From the NCBI RefSeq assembly GCF_009496535.1, contig NZ_WIDL01000015.1:1-64000 (forward strand): a stretch of DNA of 64,000 nt. Reading direction: 5' to 3'. This DNA is from Stenotrophomonas sp. MYb238. Its GTDB lineage: Bacteria > Pseudomonadota > Gammaproteobacteria > Xanthomonadales > Xanthomonadaceae. Below, piece by piece: positions 51,350-62,002 of this stretch (the first letter of the stretch is position 1; each line of letters begins with the position of its first letter). Both the position numbers and the translations under genes were made by a program. Below the pieces are notes generated by a model that did not search any database, was not told the DNA's origin, and saw nothing but the letters and a program-made list of their open reading frames with translations.

Positions 51350-51460
51350 GGCATCGAGTTGCTGTCAGAAATTTCTGAACATGGTAATACCCGATTGACG
51401 CCGATGGGCTTCGGTAGCATCCTCGCCCTACGGAGCCTAGAAACTCCACGTGTAGCGGTA

Positions 51461-51489
51461 CCCACCTCCGACAAACCGGTGGGTTTTTT
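51461..51489 (+). terminator. Intrinsic terminator with TTTTTT tail
   Basis: CCCACC (51461-51466) pairs with GGTGGG (51478-51483) across an 11-base loop, followed by six T residues. It lies 170 bases upstream of the gene at 51660 and may be an attenuator belonging to the structured leader that follows. Confidence 0.7.
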
Positions 51490-51659
51490 GTGCCTGCATG
51501 TTTCGCAGGTGCAAGCCGACGTGATGCCTGCGTCGGGAGGGCGGCGAATACAACACCCGCAAGGGGAATAAGCCCGCCGGCTACACGCGGTTTCTAGCCT
51601 CCCGACTTCCCGTCCGCCGTTCGCGGCGGGCGGCCACTTCATGGAAGGAGGCGGCGACG
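51490..51659 (+). promoter_or_regulatory. Structured leader candidate upstream of the gene at 51660
   Basis: After the terminator the region contains a short stem (CCTGC/GCAGG near 51493-51509), a perfect nine-base long-range pairing (GTCGGGAGG at 51532-51540 with CCTCCCGAC at 51598-51606), and a GC hairpin (GTCCGCC/GGCGGGC near 51612-51633) close to the ribosome binding site. The frame of the following gene stays open back to 51525 and can be read GEYNTRKGNKPAGYTRFLA. I recall very similar peptide strings in over-called small proteins of xanthomonads (from memory, unverified), so this may be a multicopy cis element or a coding leader. Confidence 0.5.
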
Positions 51660-52274
51660 ATGGCGATGCACATGTTGGACGATGAGCGGCCGGGCTATTA
51701 CCTGCCCGGGGACAGCCAGCAGCGGCTGGTGCGGCTGAGCGACCACATCCGGTTCCTGCTGCGGTTGATGCAGCCGCTGGCGGATGCAGTGGGCGAGCCG
51801 GCGCGCGAGGTGCGCATGGCCGAGGTGGCGTTCTGCCTGGAACTGCTGGGCGACCAGGTGGACCTGGTTCTGGACGAGGTGTCGTGGCCGGCGCGGCGGG
51901 TGACGCAGACGGGCGTGCCCGCGCGTGATGCTGCGGGCGAGGCACAGGGCTACACCTTCGGTGTCACGCTGGCGCAGATCGACACGCTGGATGGACTGGT
52001 GCGCACGCTCGCCGCGCATGGTGATGTGCTGGCGGGTAGCGATGCGGGCGGATTGGCGGGCGGTACGTTGCCGTCCATTGGCCGCGCAGTGTTCGATGCG
52101 GCAGTGGCCGTGCGCGGGGTGCTGGATGAAGTGGAAACGCAGCGGCTGACGGCAGGCGCCGATGCGCGCTTCCGGGTGGACGAGGCGCGGGCGGTATATG
52201 CGGTGCCGGCGCGGTTGTCCAAAGATCAGGCGCAGGTAGTGGCGGAACTCTCGTATGGCGACTACCTGCATTGA
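51660..52274 (+). CDS. Hypothetical protein, XAC0095-like N-terminus
   Basis: A 204-residue soluble protein. Its first 60 residues (GYYLPGDSQQRLVRLSDHIRFLLRLMQP) resemble the short XAC0095-type xanthomonad family; that match is from memory and weak. The remainder is helical with the pattern of a coiled bundle (FCLELLGDQVDLVLDEVSW, GRAVFDAAVAVRGVLDEVE). Function unknown. The ATG at 51660 follows AAGGAGG by eight bases. The structured element just upstream is in frame with it, so a longer translated product cannot be excluded. The membrane protein gene downstream is on the same strand. Confidence 0.65.
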   Translation: MAMHMLDDERPGYYLPGDSQQRLVRLSDHIRFLLRLMQPLADAVGEPAREVRMAEVAFCLELLGDQVDLVLDEVSWPARRVTQTGVPARDAAGEAQGYTFGVTLAQIDTLDGLVRTLAAHGDVLAGSDAGGLAGGTLPSIGRAVFDAAVAVRGVLDEVETQRLTAGADARFRVDEARAVYAVPARLSKDQAQVVAELSYGDYLH

Positions 52275-52445
52275 GGGTAGAAGCCACGCACGGCGCAGGG
52301 CGGTGCAGCTGCGGGTGGCCGGGCTATCGGCATGCCCGTAACCGCATGGGCACGGAAGGCCCATGTCACATAGTGGCCACCACCCACGTCGCTTCCCACG
52401 GGCAAGGCAATCGGCGATGCTGCCGCAGCGAAAGGGGGGGAAGCG

Positions 52446-53231
52446 ATGACGCACGGGAAGCAGGACGACAACCGGGATGCGCAGGGCAGTGCGCTGCCCG
52501 CCGAGCCGATCAACTGGTCGCCGATTCCCGATGTGGGCGCGGGCGATGAATCGTGGGTGCTCAATTTGTGGCGGCGCGGCTGCCGCGAGCCGGCGCTGAT
52601 GTTCTCCGCCGCCTATGTGCTGGTGGCGTTCCTGGGGTTGTGGTCGAGCGCGTGGTTTTACCATGGGTTCGGCATCAGCATCGCCGATTATCTGCAGGCC
52701 AGCGATTACCTGGTGGCGGGCCTGCGCGACCCGGCGTATGCGCTGATTTTCGCCATCGGCGTGCTGCTGGCGGCGCTGGTGAGCTGGCCGGAGGCGCTGC
52801 GCCGCCGGTATCCGGAGTATGTCGCCGACCTGCGCCGCCGCCGCTGGTGGGCGCGCATGGCGTTCCCGCAGGCGCGGATCATGACCTGGGATGGCATCGG
52901 CATACATCCCATCACCGGCGTCAGCATGGTGGTGGCGAGCTTCATGCTGCTGGGCTCGGCGGTCTACGTGCAGACCAAGGGTGAACTGGTGCGCGAGAAA
53001 GGCCGCGGCACGCCGGTACGGGTGCACATGTTGGGCGATGCCGCACCGCTACCCGGCGAGGCACGGCTGCTGGGCACCAGCAGCGCCTTCGTCTACCTGT
53101 GGTGGCCGGCGCAGCAACGCGCCGAGGCAGTGCCAATCACGTCGGTAAGGCAGGTGCAGGGCCTGCGGAAATCCGCCCGGAACGCCAAGGCGCCGCAACC
53201 GGCGCCCACGGCTTCACCCACTGCGCGGTAG
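52446..53231 (+). CDS. Three-helix membrane protein, hypothetical
   Basis: A 261-residue protein with a soluble N terminus and three membrane helices: about residues 50-72 (ALMFSAAYVLVAFLGLW), 97-115 (AYALIFAIGVLLAALVSW) and 155-175 (ITGVSMVVASFMLLGSAVYV). The C-terminal third (VRVHMLGDAAPLPGEARLLG, AFVYLWWPAQQ) looks like a small beta domain on the far side of the membrane. I do not recognise the family. The ribosome binding site is a long G run (GGGGGGAA) before the ATG at 52446. Confidence 0.65.
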   Translation: MTHGKQDDNRDAQGSALPAEPINWSPIPDVGAGDESWVLNLWRRGCREPALMFSAAYVLVAFLGLWSSAWFYHGFGISIADYLQASDYLVAGLRDPAYALIFAIGVLLAALVSWPEALRRRYPEYVADLRRRRWWARMAFPQARIMTWDGIGIHPITGVSMVVASFMLLGSAVYVQTKGELVREKGRGTPVRVHMLGDAAPLPGEARLLGTSSAFVYLWWPAQQRAEAVPITSVRQVQGLRKSARNAKAPQPAPTASPTAR

Positions 53232-53236
53232 ATGGC

Positions 53237-53650
53237 TCAGGGCTGGTCCAGCGGAATGCCGTTGAGCTGGCGCTCGACGATTTCCAGGATGGTCGGCACG
53301 CTCACGCCGAAGGAACCGGCGCGGCCGGCGTCGAAGGCCTGCCGCCATTCGTCGTAGCCCTTGCGGTAGTCGGCGGCCGGCGCCTGCGGGCCCACGTACA
53401 CCATGCCGCTGCGCTCGAAGGTCTGCTCGATCACCGGTGCATGCGCCAGCCGGGTCATCACGCCGCCGGGCAGGCCGGGGTGGCGCACGCGCAGGCCGTC
53501 CAGGGTGACGTGGAAGATGCGCCCACCCAGCGGGTGCGTTTCAACCAGGTTGATCAGCAGCGTGGGCTTCTCGCCGGGCTCGCGGCCGTTGCAGCGCCAC
53601 AGCTGGCCGGCGGCGTAGTCGGTGGGTACAGGCGGCTGGCTCATCGTCAT
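53237..53650 (-). CDS. Hypothetical soluble protein
   Basis: A 137-residue protein that I do not recognise. It is beta-rich in the first half (GQLWRCNGREPGEKPTLLINLVE, RIFHVTLDGLRVRHPGLPGGV) and ends with a helix (GVSVPTILEIVERQL). There is no signal peptide or membrane segment. The start could be ATG 53650 or ATG 53644, two codons apart. It converges on the three-helix membrane protein gene. Confidence 0.6.
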   Translation of the reverse strand: MTMSQPPVPTDYAAGQLWRCNGREPGEKPTLLINLVETHPLGGRIFHVTLDGLRVRHPGLPGGVMTRLAHAPVIEQTFERSGMVYVGPQAPAADYRKGYDEWRQAFDAGRAGSFGVSVPTILEIVERQLNGIPLDQP

Positions 53651-53726
53651 GGTCCGGTGGGTGGACCGCCGATGATGCCTGCCCGCAACCGGCCTGACGT
53701 TGCGCAATCCGGTCGGATGCGCGCGT

Positions 53727-53918
53727 TCAGTGTTTGGTGTCGTGCGATTTGCGGCCGCTGCCGGATTTCTTGCCGCCGCCGTCCTGCTTGTTGACGGTGG
53801 CCCAGGCGATGCGCTCGGCGGTCCTGGTGCTGGCGCCGCGCGCCTTTTCGCTCTTTTCGATGTGCTCGGCCTGGCGCTTCTGCTTGTCGGTGTAGCTGGA
53901 TTTGTCGCCCTGGGTCAT
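53727..53918 (-). CDS. Small basic protein, plasmid-stabilization-protein-like
   Basis: A 63-residue hydrophilic protein: SSYTDKQKRQAEHIEKSEKARGAS, TAERIAWATVNKQDGGGKKSGSG. The pattern YTxKQKRxAEHIE...G.s...AERIAWATVNKxxGGGKKSGSG is that of small proteins widely annotated as plasmid stabilization protein, although they occur on chromosomes and have no proven role in plasmid maintenance. The ATG at 53918 has GGGAG upstream. It is a single gene. Confidence 0.75.
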   Translation of the reverse strand: MTQGDKSSYTDKQKRQAEHIEKSEKARGASTRTAERIAWATVNKQDGGGKKSGSGRKSHDTKH

Positions 53919-54039
53919 GGCGGTGCTCCCTTGGGGTGTGGGAGTTGCAGGTATAGGCCGGGCGGTGCGTGGAGAAGGTGAAACAGCCGTTGGCGACGCG
54001 TTATGACTGTCCACGCCCGGTGCTGGAGGAGGGCTTGGC

Positions 54040-54045
54040 TAGAAT
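54040..54045 (+). promoter_or_regulatory. Candidate -10 element upstream of the PAS-AraC gene
   Basis: TAGAAT within GGCTAGAATGCGG, 34 bases before the start at 54079. No clear -35 hexamer. Tentative. Confidence 0.35.
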
Positions 54046-54078
54046 GCGGCCACTGCACCGCTGCCGGACCCTTGCTTG

Positions 54079-54804
54079 ATGCGTATAGACCCCGCCGAGA
54101 TCGAAGCCCTGTTCGACGCCATTCCCAGCGTGCTGTTCTTCGCCAAGGACGTGGATGGCCGCTACACCCACGTCAACATGACGATGATGCAGCGCCTGGG
54201 CGTGCGCTCGCGCGGCGAGGTGATCGGCCGGCGCGCCGACGAGCTGTACCCGGCCGGCATGAGCGAGGCCTATGTCGCCCAGGACGCGCGGGTGCTGGGC
54301 GGCGAGGTGATCGAGAATGTGATGGAGCTGCAGCTGTTCGCCAACCGCCAGCCGGGCTGGTGCCTGACCTGCAAGCGGCCCATCGTGGAGAACGGCCGGG
54401 TGGTGGGGCTGATCGGCATCTCGCGCGACCTGGGCCAGCGCGGCGGGCTGGAATCGCAGTACGAGCCGCTGCGGCTGGCGCTGGAGTACCTCAACACGCA
54501 TTACGCCGAGAACGTGCGCATGCAGACCCTGCTGGACATCACCGGGTTCTCGCTGTCCAAGCTGGAGCGCAGTTTCCGCAAGGTGTTCCAGATGACCCCG
54601 CAGCAGGTGCTCACGCGCCTGCGCATCCAGATCGCCCTGCACCTGTTGCACGGGCAGGACAGCGTGGCCAGCATCGGCCAGGCCTGTGGCTTCACCGATC
54701 AGAGCGCGTTCACCCGCAAGTTCAAGGCCGAAGTGGGCATGGCGCCGCGGCAGTACCGGGCGATGATTGCGGCGCGGCAGGAAGGCCGGGCGCCGGAAAG
54801 CTGA
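54079..54804 (+). CDS. PAS domain-containing AraC family regulator
   Basis: A 241-residue transcription factor. Residues 1-115 are a PAS domain (FDAIPSVLFFAKDVDGRYTHVNMTMM, GLIGISRDL). Residues about 130-235 form an AraC/XylS-type pair of helix-turn-helix motifs (MQTLLDITGFSLSKLERSFRKVF and SIGQACGFTDQSAFTRKFKAEVG). PAS-AraC combinations sense a small ligand or redox state in the cytoplasm. The ATG at 54079 is the first in the frame. The secreted aminopeptidase gene lies 90 bases downstream on the same strand, a plausible but unproven target. Confidence 0.9.
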   Translation: MRIDPAEIEALFDAIPSVLFFAKDVDGRYTHVNMTMMQRLGVRSRGEVIGRRADELYPAGMSEAYVAQDARVLGGEVIENVMELQLFANRQPGWCLTCKRPIVENGRVVGLIGISRDLGQRGGLESQYEPLRLALEYLNTHYAENVRMQTLLDITGFSLSKLERSFRKVFQMTPQQVLTRLRIQIALHLLHGQDSVASIGQACGFTDQSAFTRKFKAEVGMAPRQYRAMIAARQEGRAPES

Positions 54805-54894
54805 ACGGACCATGACTTCCGGCGCTGTCGGGCCGGCGCCTGCACGCAGACGATGGATGGCTGGAGATTCCATCGACAATCAGGGAGAGCATGC

Positions 54895-57558
54895 ATGCGC
54901 CGTATTCTGGCAACCGCGGTCACGCTGGCATTGGCCGGCACGGGCGTTCCGGCATTCGCACAGGGACAGGCGCCTGCCGCGCCGGCAGCGCAGTCGCAGG
55001 CGGTGACGACGCAGTTGCCGCGTACCGCACGGCCCAGCCATTACCGTGTCGAGGTCACGCCGCACGCTGAGAAGATGGCGTTCGACGGCAGGATCAGCAT
55101 CGATCTGGAGGTGCTGGAGCAGACCTCGAGCATCGTGCTGCAGGCCGCGGACCTGCGTTTCGCCAACAGCATGCTGGTTGCCGCCGGCGGCAAGCCGATG
55201 CCGGCGAAGGTAAGTGTCGATGCCGAGAACCAGACCGCGAGCTTCAGCTTCGACAAGCCGCTGTCGCCCGGGCGCTACACGCTGACCACCGACTACAGCG
55301 GCGTCATCAACACCCAGGCCAACGGCCTGTTCGCGCTGGACTACCCGACCGAGGCCGGCAGCCGCCGCGCGCTGTTCACCCAGTTCGAGAATTCCGACGC
55401 GCGGCGCTTCATCCCCTCGTGGGACGAGCCGGGCTTCAAGGCCACCTTCGACTTGGCCATCACCGTGCCCGAGGCGGACATGGCGGTGAGCAACATGCCG
55501 GTGGCCAGCAGCAGGGCGCTGGGCAACGGGCTGAAGCAGGTGGTGTTCCAGACCACACCGAAGATGTCGACCTACCTGTTGTTCGTGGCTGCCGGCGACT
55601 TCGAGCGCGCCGCGATGAAGGACGACAACGGCACCGAGATCGGCGTGATCACGCAGAAGGGCAAGGTGGAGCAGGCGCGCTTCGCGATGGAAGGCAGCCG
55701 CGATGTGCTGCGCGAGTACAACGATTACTTCGGCGTGCCGTACCCGCTGCCCAAGCTGGACAACGTGGCCGCGCCGGGCAGCAGCCAGTTCTTCAGCGCG
55801 ATGGAGAACTGGGGCGCGATCTTCACCTTCGAGCACACCCTGCTGCTCGACCCGGCGGTGTCCGGCGTGTCGGACAAGCAGCGCGTGTTCTCTGTCGCTG
55901 CGCACGAGATCGCGCACCAGTGGTTCGGCAACCTGGTGACGATGGCGTGGTGGGACGACCTGTGGCTGAACGAAGGTTTCGCCAGCTGGATGGAAGAGCG
56001 CACCACGCGCAAGCTGCACCCGGAATGGGACGTCAACGATGTCGGCGCGGCGATGACCAGCCGCGGCGCGATGGGGCGCGATGCCTATGCCACCACCCAC
56101 CCGATCGTGCAGCACGTGGCGACGGTGGAGCAGGCCAGCCAGGCGTTCGACGGCATCACCTACGGCAAGGGCGCGGCGGTGATCGCCATGTTTGAGGACT
56201 ATGTGGGCGCCGATGCCTGGCGCGAGGGCGTGCGCAGCTACGTGCGCGCGCATGCCTACGGCAACGCGGTCACCGACGACCTGTGGCGCGAGATGGACAA
56301 GGCCGCGCCGGGCAAGCGTTTCGTTGAAGTTGCGCACGATTTCACCCTGCAGCCGGGTGTGCCGCTGATCCGCGTCGCCAGCCAGTGCGTGGACGGCAGG
56401 ACGCAGGTGATGCTGACGCAGGGCGAATACACCCTCGACCGCAAGGACAAGGTGCCGCTGCGCTGGCGCGTGCCGGTGACCGTGCGTGGTGCCGACGGTA
56501 CCGTGGCGCGCACGCTGGTGGACGGCAACGGCGCGCTGGAACTGCCCGGCTGCGCCGGACCGGTGCTGGTCAACGCCGGGCAGAAGGGCTACTACCGCAC
56601 GCTGTACGCGCCGGAGCAGTTCAAGGCGCTGGGCCAGGGCTTTGCGCGCCTGCCGGTGGTGGACCAGCTGGGCATGATGATGGATGCCAGCGCGCTGGCG
56701 GCGGTGGGCCTGCAGCCGGAATCGGACGTGCTGGACCTGACCGCGCAGGTGCCGGCCGATGCGCCGTCGGACCTGTGGGAAATGGTGTCCGGCACGCTGG
56801 GCGGCATCGACGTCCTGTTCAAGGGCGATGCGCCACGCCAGGCGGCATTCCGCAGGTACGCGCGTTCGCGGCTGTCGCCGGTACTGCAGTCGCTGGGCTG
56901 GGACGCGCGCGAGGACGATTCGGCGCAGACCCGGCAGCTGCGCAGCGGCCTGATCCGCATGCTCAGCACGATGGGCGACGAGCAGGTGATTGCCGAGGCG
57001 CGGCGCCGCTTCGACGCCTTCCTGGCCAACCCGGAATCGCTGCCGGCCGACCTGCGCCGCACCGTGCTGGGCGTGGTCGCGCGCAATGCCGATGCCGCCA
57101 CCTGGGACAAGCTGCACGCCCTGGCGAAGAAGGAAACCTCGTCGATGGTGCGCGACCAGTACTACGGGCTGCTGGCCCAGGCGAAGGACAAGGCGCTGGC
57201 GCAGCGCGCCTTGGACATGGCGCTGACCGACGAGCCGGGTGCGACCAACGCCGCCGAGATGATCGGCCTGGTGGCGCATGAGCATGCGGACATGGCCTTC
57301 GACTTCGCCGTGGCCCACCGCGAGAAGGTGGACACGCTGGTGGACAGCACCTCGCGCGCGCGTTACTACCCGGGCCTGGCGATGGGTTCGGACGACCCGC
57401 GCATGGTGGACAAGATCCGCACGTTCGCCGAGCAGCACATCGCCCCGACCTCGCGCCGCGACGCGGAGACCGCCATCACCGGCATCCAGACCCGGCTGAA
57501 GCTGCGCGCCGAGCGCAAGCCGCAGATCGATGCCTGGCTGAAGAAGAACGGTTACTGA
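54895..57558 (+). CDS. Secreted M1 family aminopeptidase
   Basis: An 887-residue zinc metallopeptidase with a signal peptide (MRRILATAVTLALAGTGVPAFAQ). The gluzincin site is H337-E338-x2-H341 with the third ligand E360 (HEIAHQWF, LNEGFASW). The N-terminal-recognition motif reads SAMEN at 301-305 instead of GAMEN. It belongs to the aminopeptidase N type and removes N-terminal residues from peptides, probably in the periplasm or outside the cell. The ATG at 54895 is preceded by GGGAGA. The C-terminal helical ERAP-like domain is complete. No motif loss is seen apart from the SAMEN variant. Confidence 0.95.
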   Translation: MRRILATAVTLALAGTGVPAFAQGQAPAAPAAQSQAVTTQLPRTARPSHYRVEVTPHAEKMAFDGRISIDLEVLEQTSSIVLQAADLRFANSMLVAAGGKPMPAKVSVDAENQTASFSFDKPLSPGRYTLTTDYSGVINTQANGLFALDYPTEAGSRRALFTQFENSDARRFIPSWDEPGFKATFDLAITVPEADMAVSNMPVASSRALGNGLKQVVFQTTPKMSTYLLFVAAGDFERAAMKDDNGTEIGVITQKGKVEQARFAMEGSRDVLREYNDYFGVPYPLPKLDNVAAPGSSQFFSAMENWGAIFTFEHTLLLDPAVSGVSDKQRVFSVAAHEIAHQWFGNLVTMAWWDDLWLNEGFASWMEERTTRKLHPEWDVNDVGAAMTSRGAMGRDAYATTHPIVQHVATVEQASQAFDGITYGKGAAVIAMFEDYVGADAWREGVRSYVRAHAYGNAVTDDLWREMDKAAPGKRFVEVAHDFTLQPGVPLIRVASQCVDGRTQVMLTQGEYTLDRKDKVPLRWRVPVTVRGADGTVARTLVDGNGALELPGCAGPVLVNAGQKGYYRTLYAPEQFKALGQGFARLPVVDQLGMMMDASALAAVGLQPESDVLDLTAQVPADAPSDLWEMVSGTLGGIDVLFKGDAPRQAAFRRYARSRLSPVLQSLGWDAREDDSAQTRQLRSGLIRMLSTMGDEQVIAEARRRFDAFLANPESLPADLRRTVLGVVARNADAATWDKLHALAKKETSSMVRDQYYGLLAQAKDKALAQRALDMALTDEPGATNAAEMIGLVAHEHADMAFDFAVAHREKVDTLVDSTSRARYYPGLAMGSDDPRMVDKIRTFAEQHIAPTSRRDAETAITGIQTRLKLRAERKPQIDAWLKKNGY

Positions 57559-57597
57559 GGCCGTTGGCGGGCTGGGGCGCGGCGGTGGTGCCGCGCC

Positions 57598-58026
57598 TCA
57601 GCCGGTGTAGTTCGCGCACGGTTCCTGCACGCGGCCACCGGCATCGATGCGGATGCGCGGGCGCAGCCAGGCGGCGAATTCGGCTTCGCTGGTGGAGCCT
57701 TCGGCCAGGCGCAGCATGGCGATGTATTTCTCTTCGTCGCTCGCGACCAGCTGCCCGTCGTTGAGGGCGATGAGCACGCGGTAGCAGACATGCGCGGTGC
57801 GCTTGTTGCCGTCAACGAACGGGTGGTTGCGGGCCAGGCCGAATGCCAGGCTGGCGGCAAGGTCGGCCAGGTCCGGTGGCGGGTCGCCATAGGCATGCAG
57901 CTGCTGCGGGCGGGCGAGCGCGGAGTCGAGCAGGGAATCGTCGCGCACGCCGCTGGCGCCGCCATGTTCGGCAAGCTGGCGGTCGTGGATGGCCAAGGCG
58001 AGGGGTTTGCTGATCCAGCGAATCAT
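57598..58026 (-). CDS. doc: Doc-type toxin of a toxin-antitoxin pair (Fic fold)
   Basis: A 142-residue protein with the Fic/Doc core motif HPFVDGNKRTA, a complete Doc-type signature with catalytic His and Asn-Lys-Arg. Doc-type enzymes phosphorylate elongation factor Tu and halt translation. The N-terminal region (ISKPLALAIHDRQLAEHGGASGVRD) is typical of death-on-curing proteins. Its ATG at 58026 lies seven bases after the antitoxin stop. The C-terminal third (WLRPRIRIDAGG) matches the family. Activity on EF-Tu here is inferred. Confidence 0.88.
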   Translation of the reverse strand: MIRWISKPLALAIHDRQLAEHGGASGVRDDSLLDSALARPQQLHAYGDPPPDLADLAASLAFGLARNHPFVDGNKRTAHVCYRVLIALNDGQLVASDEEKYIAMLRLAEGSTSEAEFAAWLRPRIRIDAGGRVQEPCANYTG

Positions 58027-58033
58027 GGCCACC

Positions 58034-58255
58034 TCACTGTGCCAGCTTGTGCAGCACCTGCCGGTCCTCGCGCATGATCGCCTCAGCCACTTCCATCTGC
58101 GCGGCAAGTTCCGGGTCGAAGGCGGTCAGGCGGATGCCGTCGGGGGTTTCCAGCGCGTAGAGCTCGTCGCCTTTTTCCAGGCGCAGGCGCGCAAGCAGTT
58201 CCTTGGGCAGGATGATGCCGGACGAATTGCCGATGCTGGTGATCTTGAGCTTCAT
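58034..58255 (-). CDS. AbrB/MazE-type antitoxin
   Basis: A 73-residue protein with a SpoVT/AbrB DNA-binding fold: MKLKITSIGNSSGIILPKELLARLRL, LYALETPDGIRLTAF. The C-terminal tail (MEVAEAIMREDRQVLHKLAQ) is probably the part that neutralises the toxin. Doc is more often paired with Phd-type antitoxins; an AbrB-type partner is a known alternative. A hyphenated palindrome at 58277-58288 upstream is a likely autoregulatory operator. Confidence 0.85.
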   Translation of the reverse strand: MKLKITSIGNSSGIILPKELLARLRLEKGDELYALETPDGIRLTAFDPELAAQMEVAEAIMREDRQVLHKLAQ

Positions 58256-58272
58256 GGCGGGACTTCGCGATT

Positions 58273-58288
58273 GTTATAACGAACGTTA
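58273..58288 (-). promoter_or_regulatory. Palindromic operator and -10 element of the toxin-antitoxin operon
   Basis: TAACG-AA-CGTTA forms a hyphenated palindrome at 58277-58288, overlapping a TATAAC -10-like hexamer (58273-58278 on the minus strand), 22-33 bases before the antitoxin start. The overlap suits autorepression by the AbrB-type antitoxin. Confidence 0.5.
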
Positions 58289-58383
58289 CCACTCGGTGGG
58301 GGCGCGGGCAAGCGGGCGGCCGGCGGCGTGGCCGTGGGCGTCCAGTTCCTGTTCCCGCTGGCAGCGCGGATGCGGAAAAACAA

Positions 58384-58412
58384 ACGGCCCGCTTGCGCGG
58401 GCCGTCTGTTTT
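58384..58412. terminator. Bidirectional terminator at the end of gcvP
   Basis: ACGGCCCGC (58384-58392) pairs with 58397-58405 around TTGC; T-rich tails exist on both sides (TTGTTTTTCC on the minus strand, CTGTTTTCCC on the plus). On the minus strand it follows gcvP by about 25 bases and should end its transcript. Confidence 0.8.
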
Positions 58413-58428
58413 CCCCTGTCGTGGCCCG

Positions 58429-61314
<2,886 letters not shown>

Positions 61315-61424
61315 GACGGACGTCCGGAGGGTGGCGTGCGGGGCTGGTTCGGCGAACCCCATGCGTTCCGGCAACGGTTCCGCGCGCGCGGAACCATGGC
61401 CGGCAAGCCGGCGGCTCGCCTCGT

Positions 61425-61603
61425 GCCCCTCTGTCCTTTTGCCTGAGAGTTTGGAAGGCGCGACCTGCGGGTCGCGCGCCTCGTGCACCTTCGGCGCCGG
61501 ATTGAACCGGTCTCTCCAGAGTTTTGACGCAGGTGGTATCGGGGCCTGAGCGATTGCGGGCGTTTGCGCCTTCGGCAGCGATGAACCGCTTCTCCCACCG
61601 TGT
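61425..61603 (-). ncRNA. Tandem glycine riboswitch
   Basis: On the minus strand, reading towards gcvP, there are two glycine aptamers in series. The first starts near 61600 with GGGAGAAGCGG, has GCCGAAGGCGC and AATCGCTCAGGCCCCGATACC, and ends AACTCTGGAGAGACC. The second begins at the GGAGAGACCGG junction, has GGCGCCGAAGGTGC, and ends CAAACTCTCAGGCAAAAGGACAGAGG near 61428. These conserved blocks (GCCGAAGG, CTCAGGCAAAAGGACAGA) are diagnostic of the class. Glycine binding normally turns on the glycine cleavage genes. About 110 bases separate its end from the gcvP start. Confidence 0.95.
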
Positions 61604-61612
61604 AGCGGACCG

Positions 61613-61618
61613 ATTATA
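61613..61618 (-). promoter_or_regulatory. -10 element of the gcvP riboswitch transcript
   Basis: A perfect TATAAT on the minus strand, located 10-15 bases ahead of the riboswitch 5' end. The -35 region is weak (CACCGC at 17 bases). Confidence 0.65.
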
Positions 61619-61654
61619 GCGGCTGGCCCGGCTGGGCGGTGCCCGCTGTTGGTT

Positions 61655-61862
61655 CCTTCTCCCTCCGGGAGAAGGTGCCCCGAAGGGGCGGATGAGGGTA
61701 TGGCGAAGCCTCTTGTACCCAGACATCGATAGTGCTTCGCCCCGGCCCTCACCCCAACCCCGCTCCGCGTCCCGGCCCACGCCAGCGGTGTGGGCGCTCG
61801 AAGGCACGCGCGCCAGCGGCGCGCAGGCTGTGCCTTCTCGCCCCGCAGCGAGAGGGGCTTGC
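61655..61862. repeat. Dispersed CCCCTCTCC-type repeat (copy 4, long form)
   Basis: A composite element of about 200 bases between the gcvP promoter and the transporter gene. It opens with CCTTCTCCC/GGGAGAAGG (61655-61675), then GTGCCCCGAAGGGGCGGATGAGGG-like sequence, and ends with CTCGCCCCGCAGCGAG and GAGAGGGGC. Its inner parts (GCTTCGCCCCGG, CCCTCACCCCAACCCC) are the inverse of those in the copy at 25743. Confidence 0.65.
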
Positions 61863-62002
61863 AAGCGCCAGCGTTCAGCTACGCGCTACCGATGGCAGTC
61901 CCACCCCCTTATCATGTGCAGCCTTCCCGTTTCCCCCAAGGCGCCGCCCGTGCAGGGCCGGCGCCCGTCGTGCGTCCTCGCGCACGCCCCGCCGGATACC
62001 CC

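Noticed and set aside
61790-62002. Longer start for the Bcr/CflA transporter
   Set aside because: The upstream codons are Arg/Pro-rich repeat sequence; MTAASPSTRR at 62003 precedes helix 1 at the usual distance.
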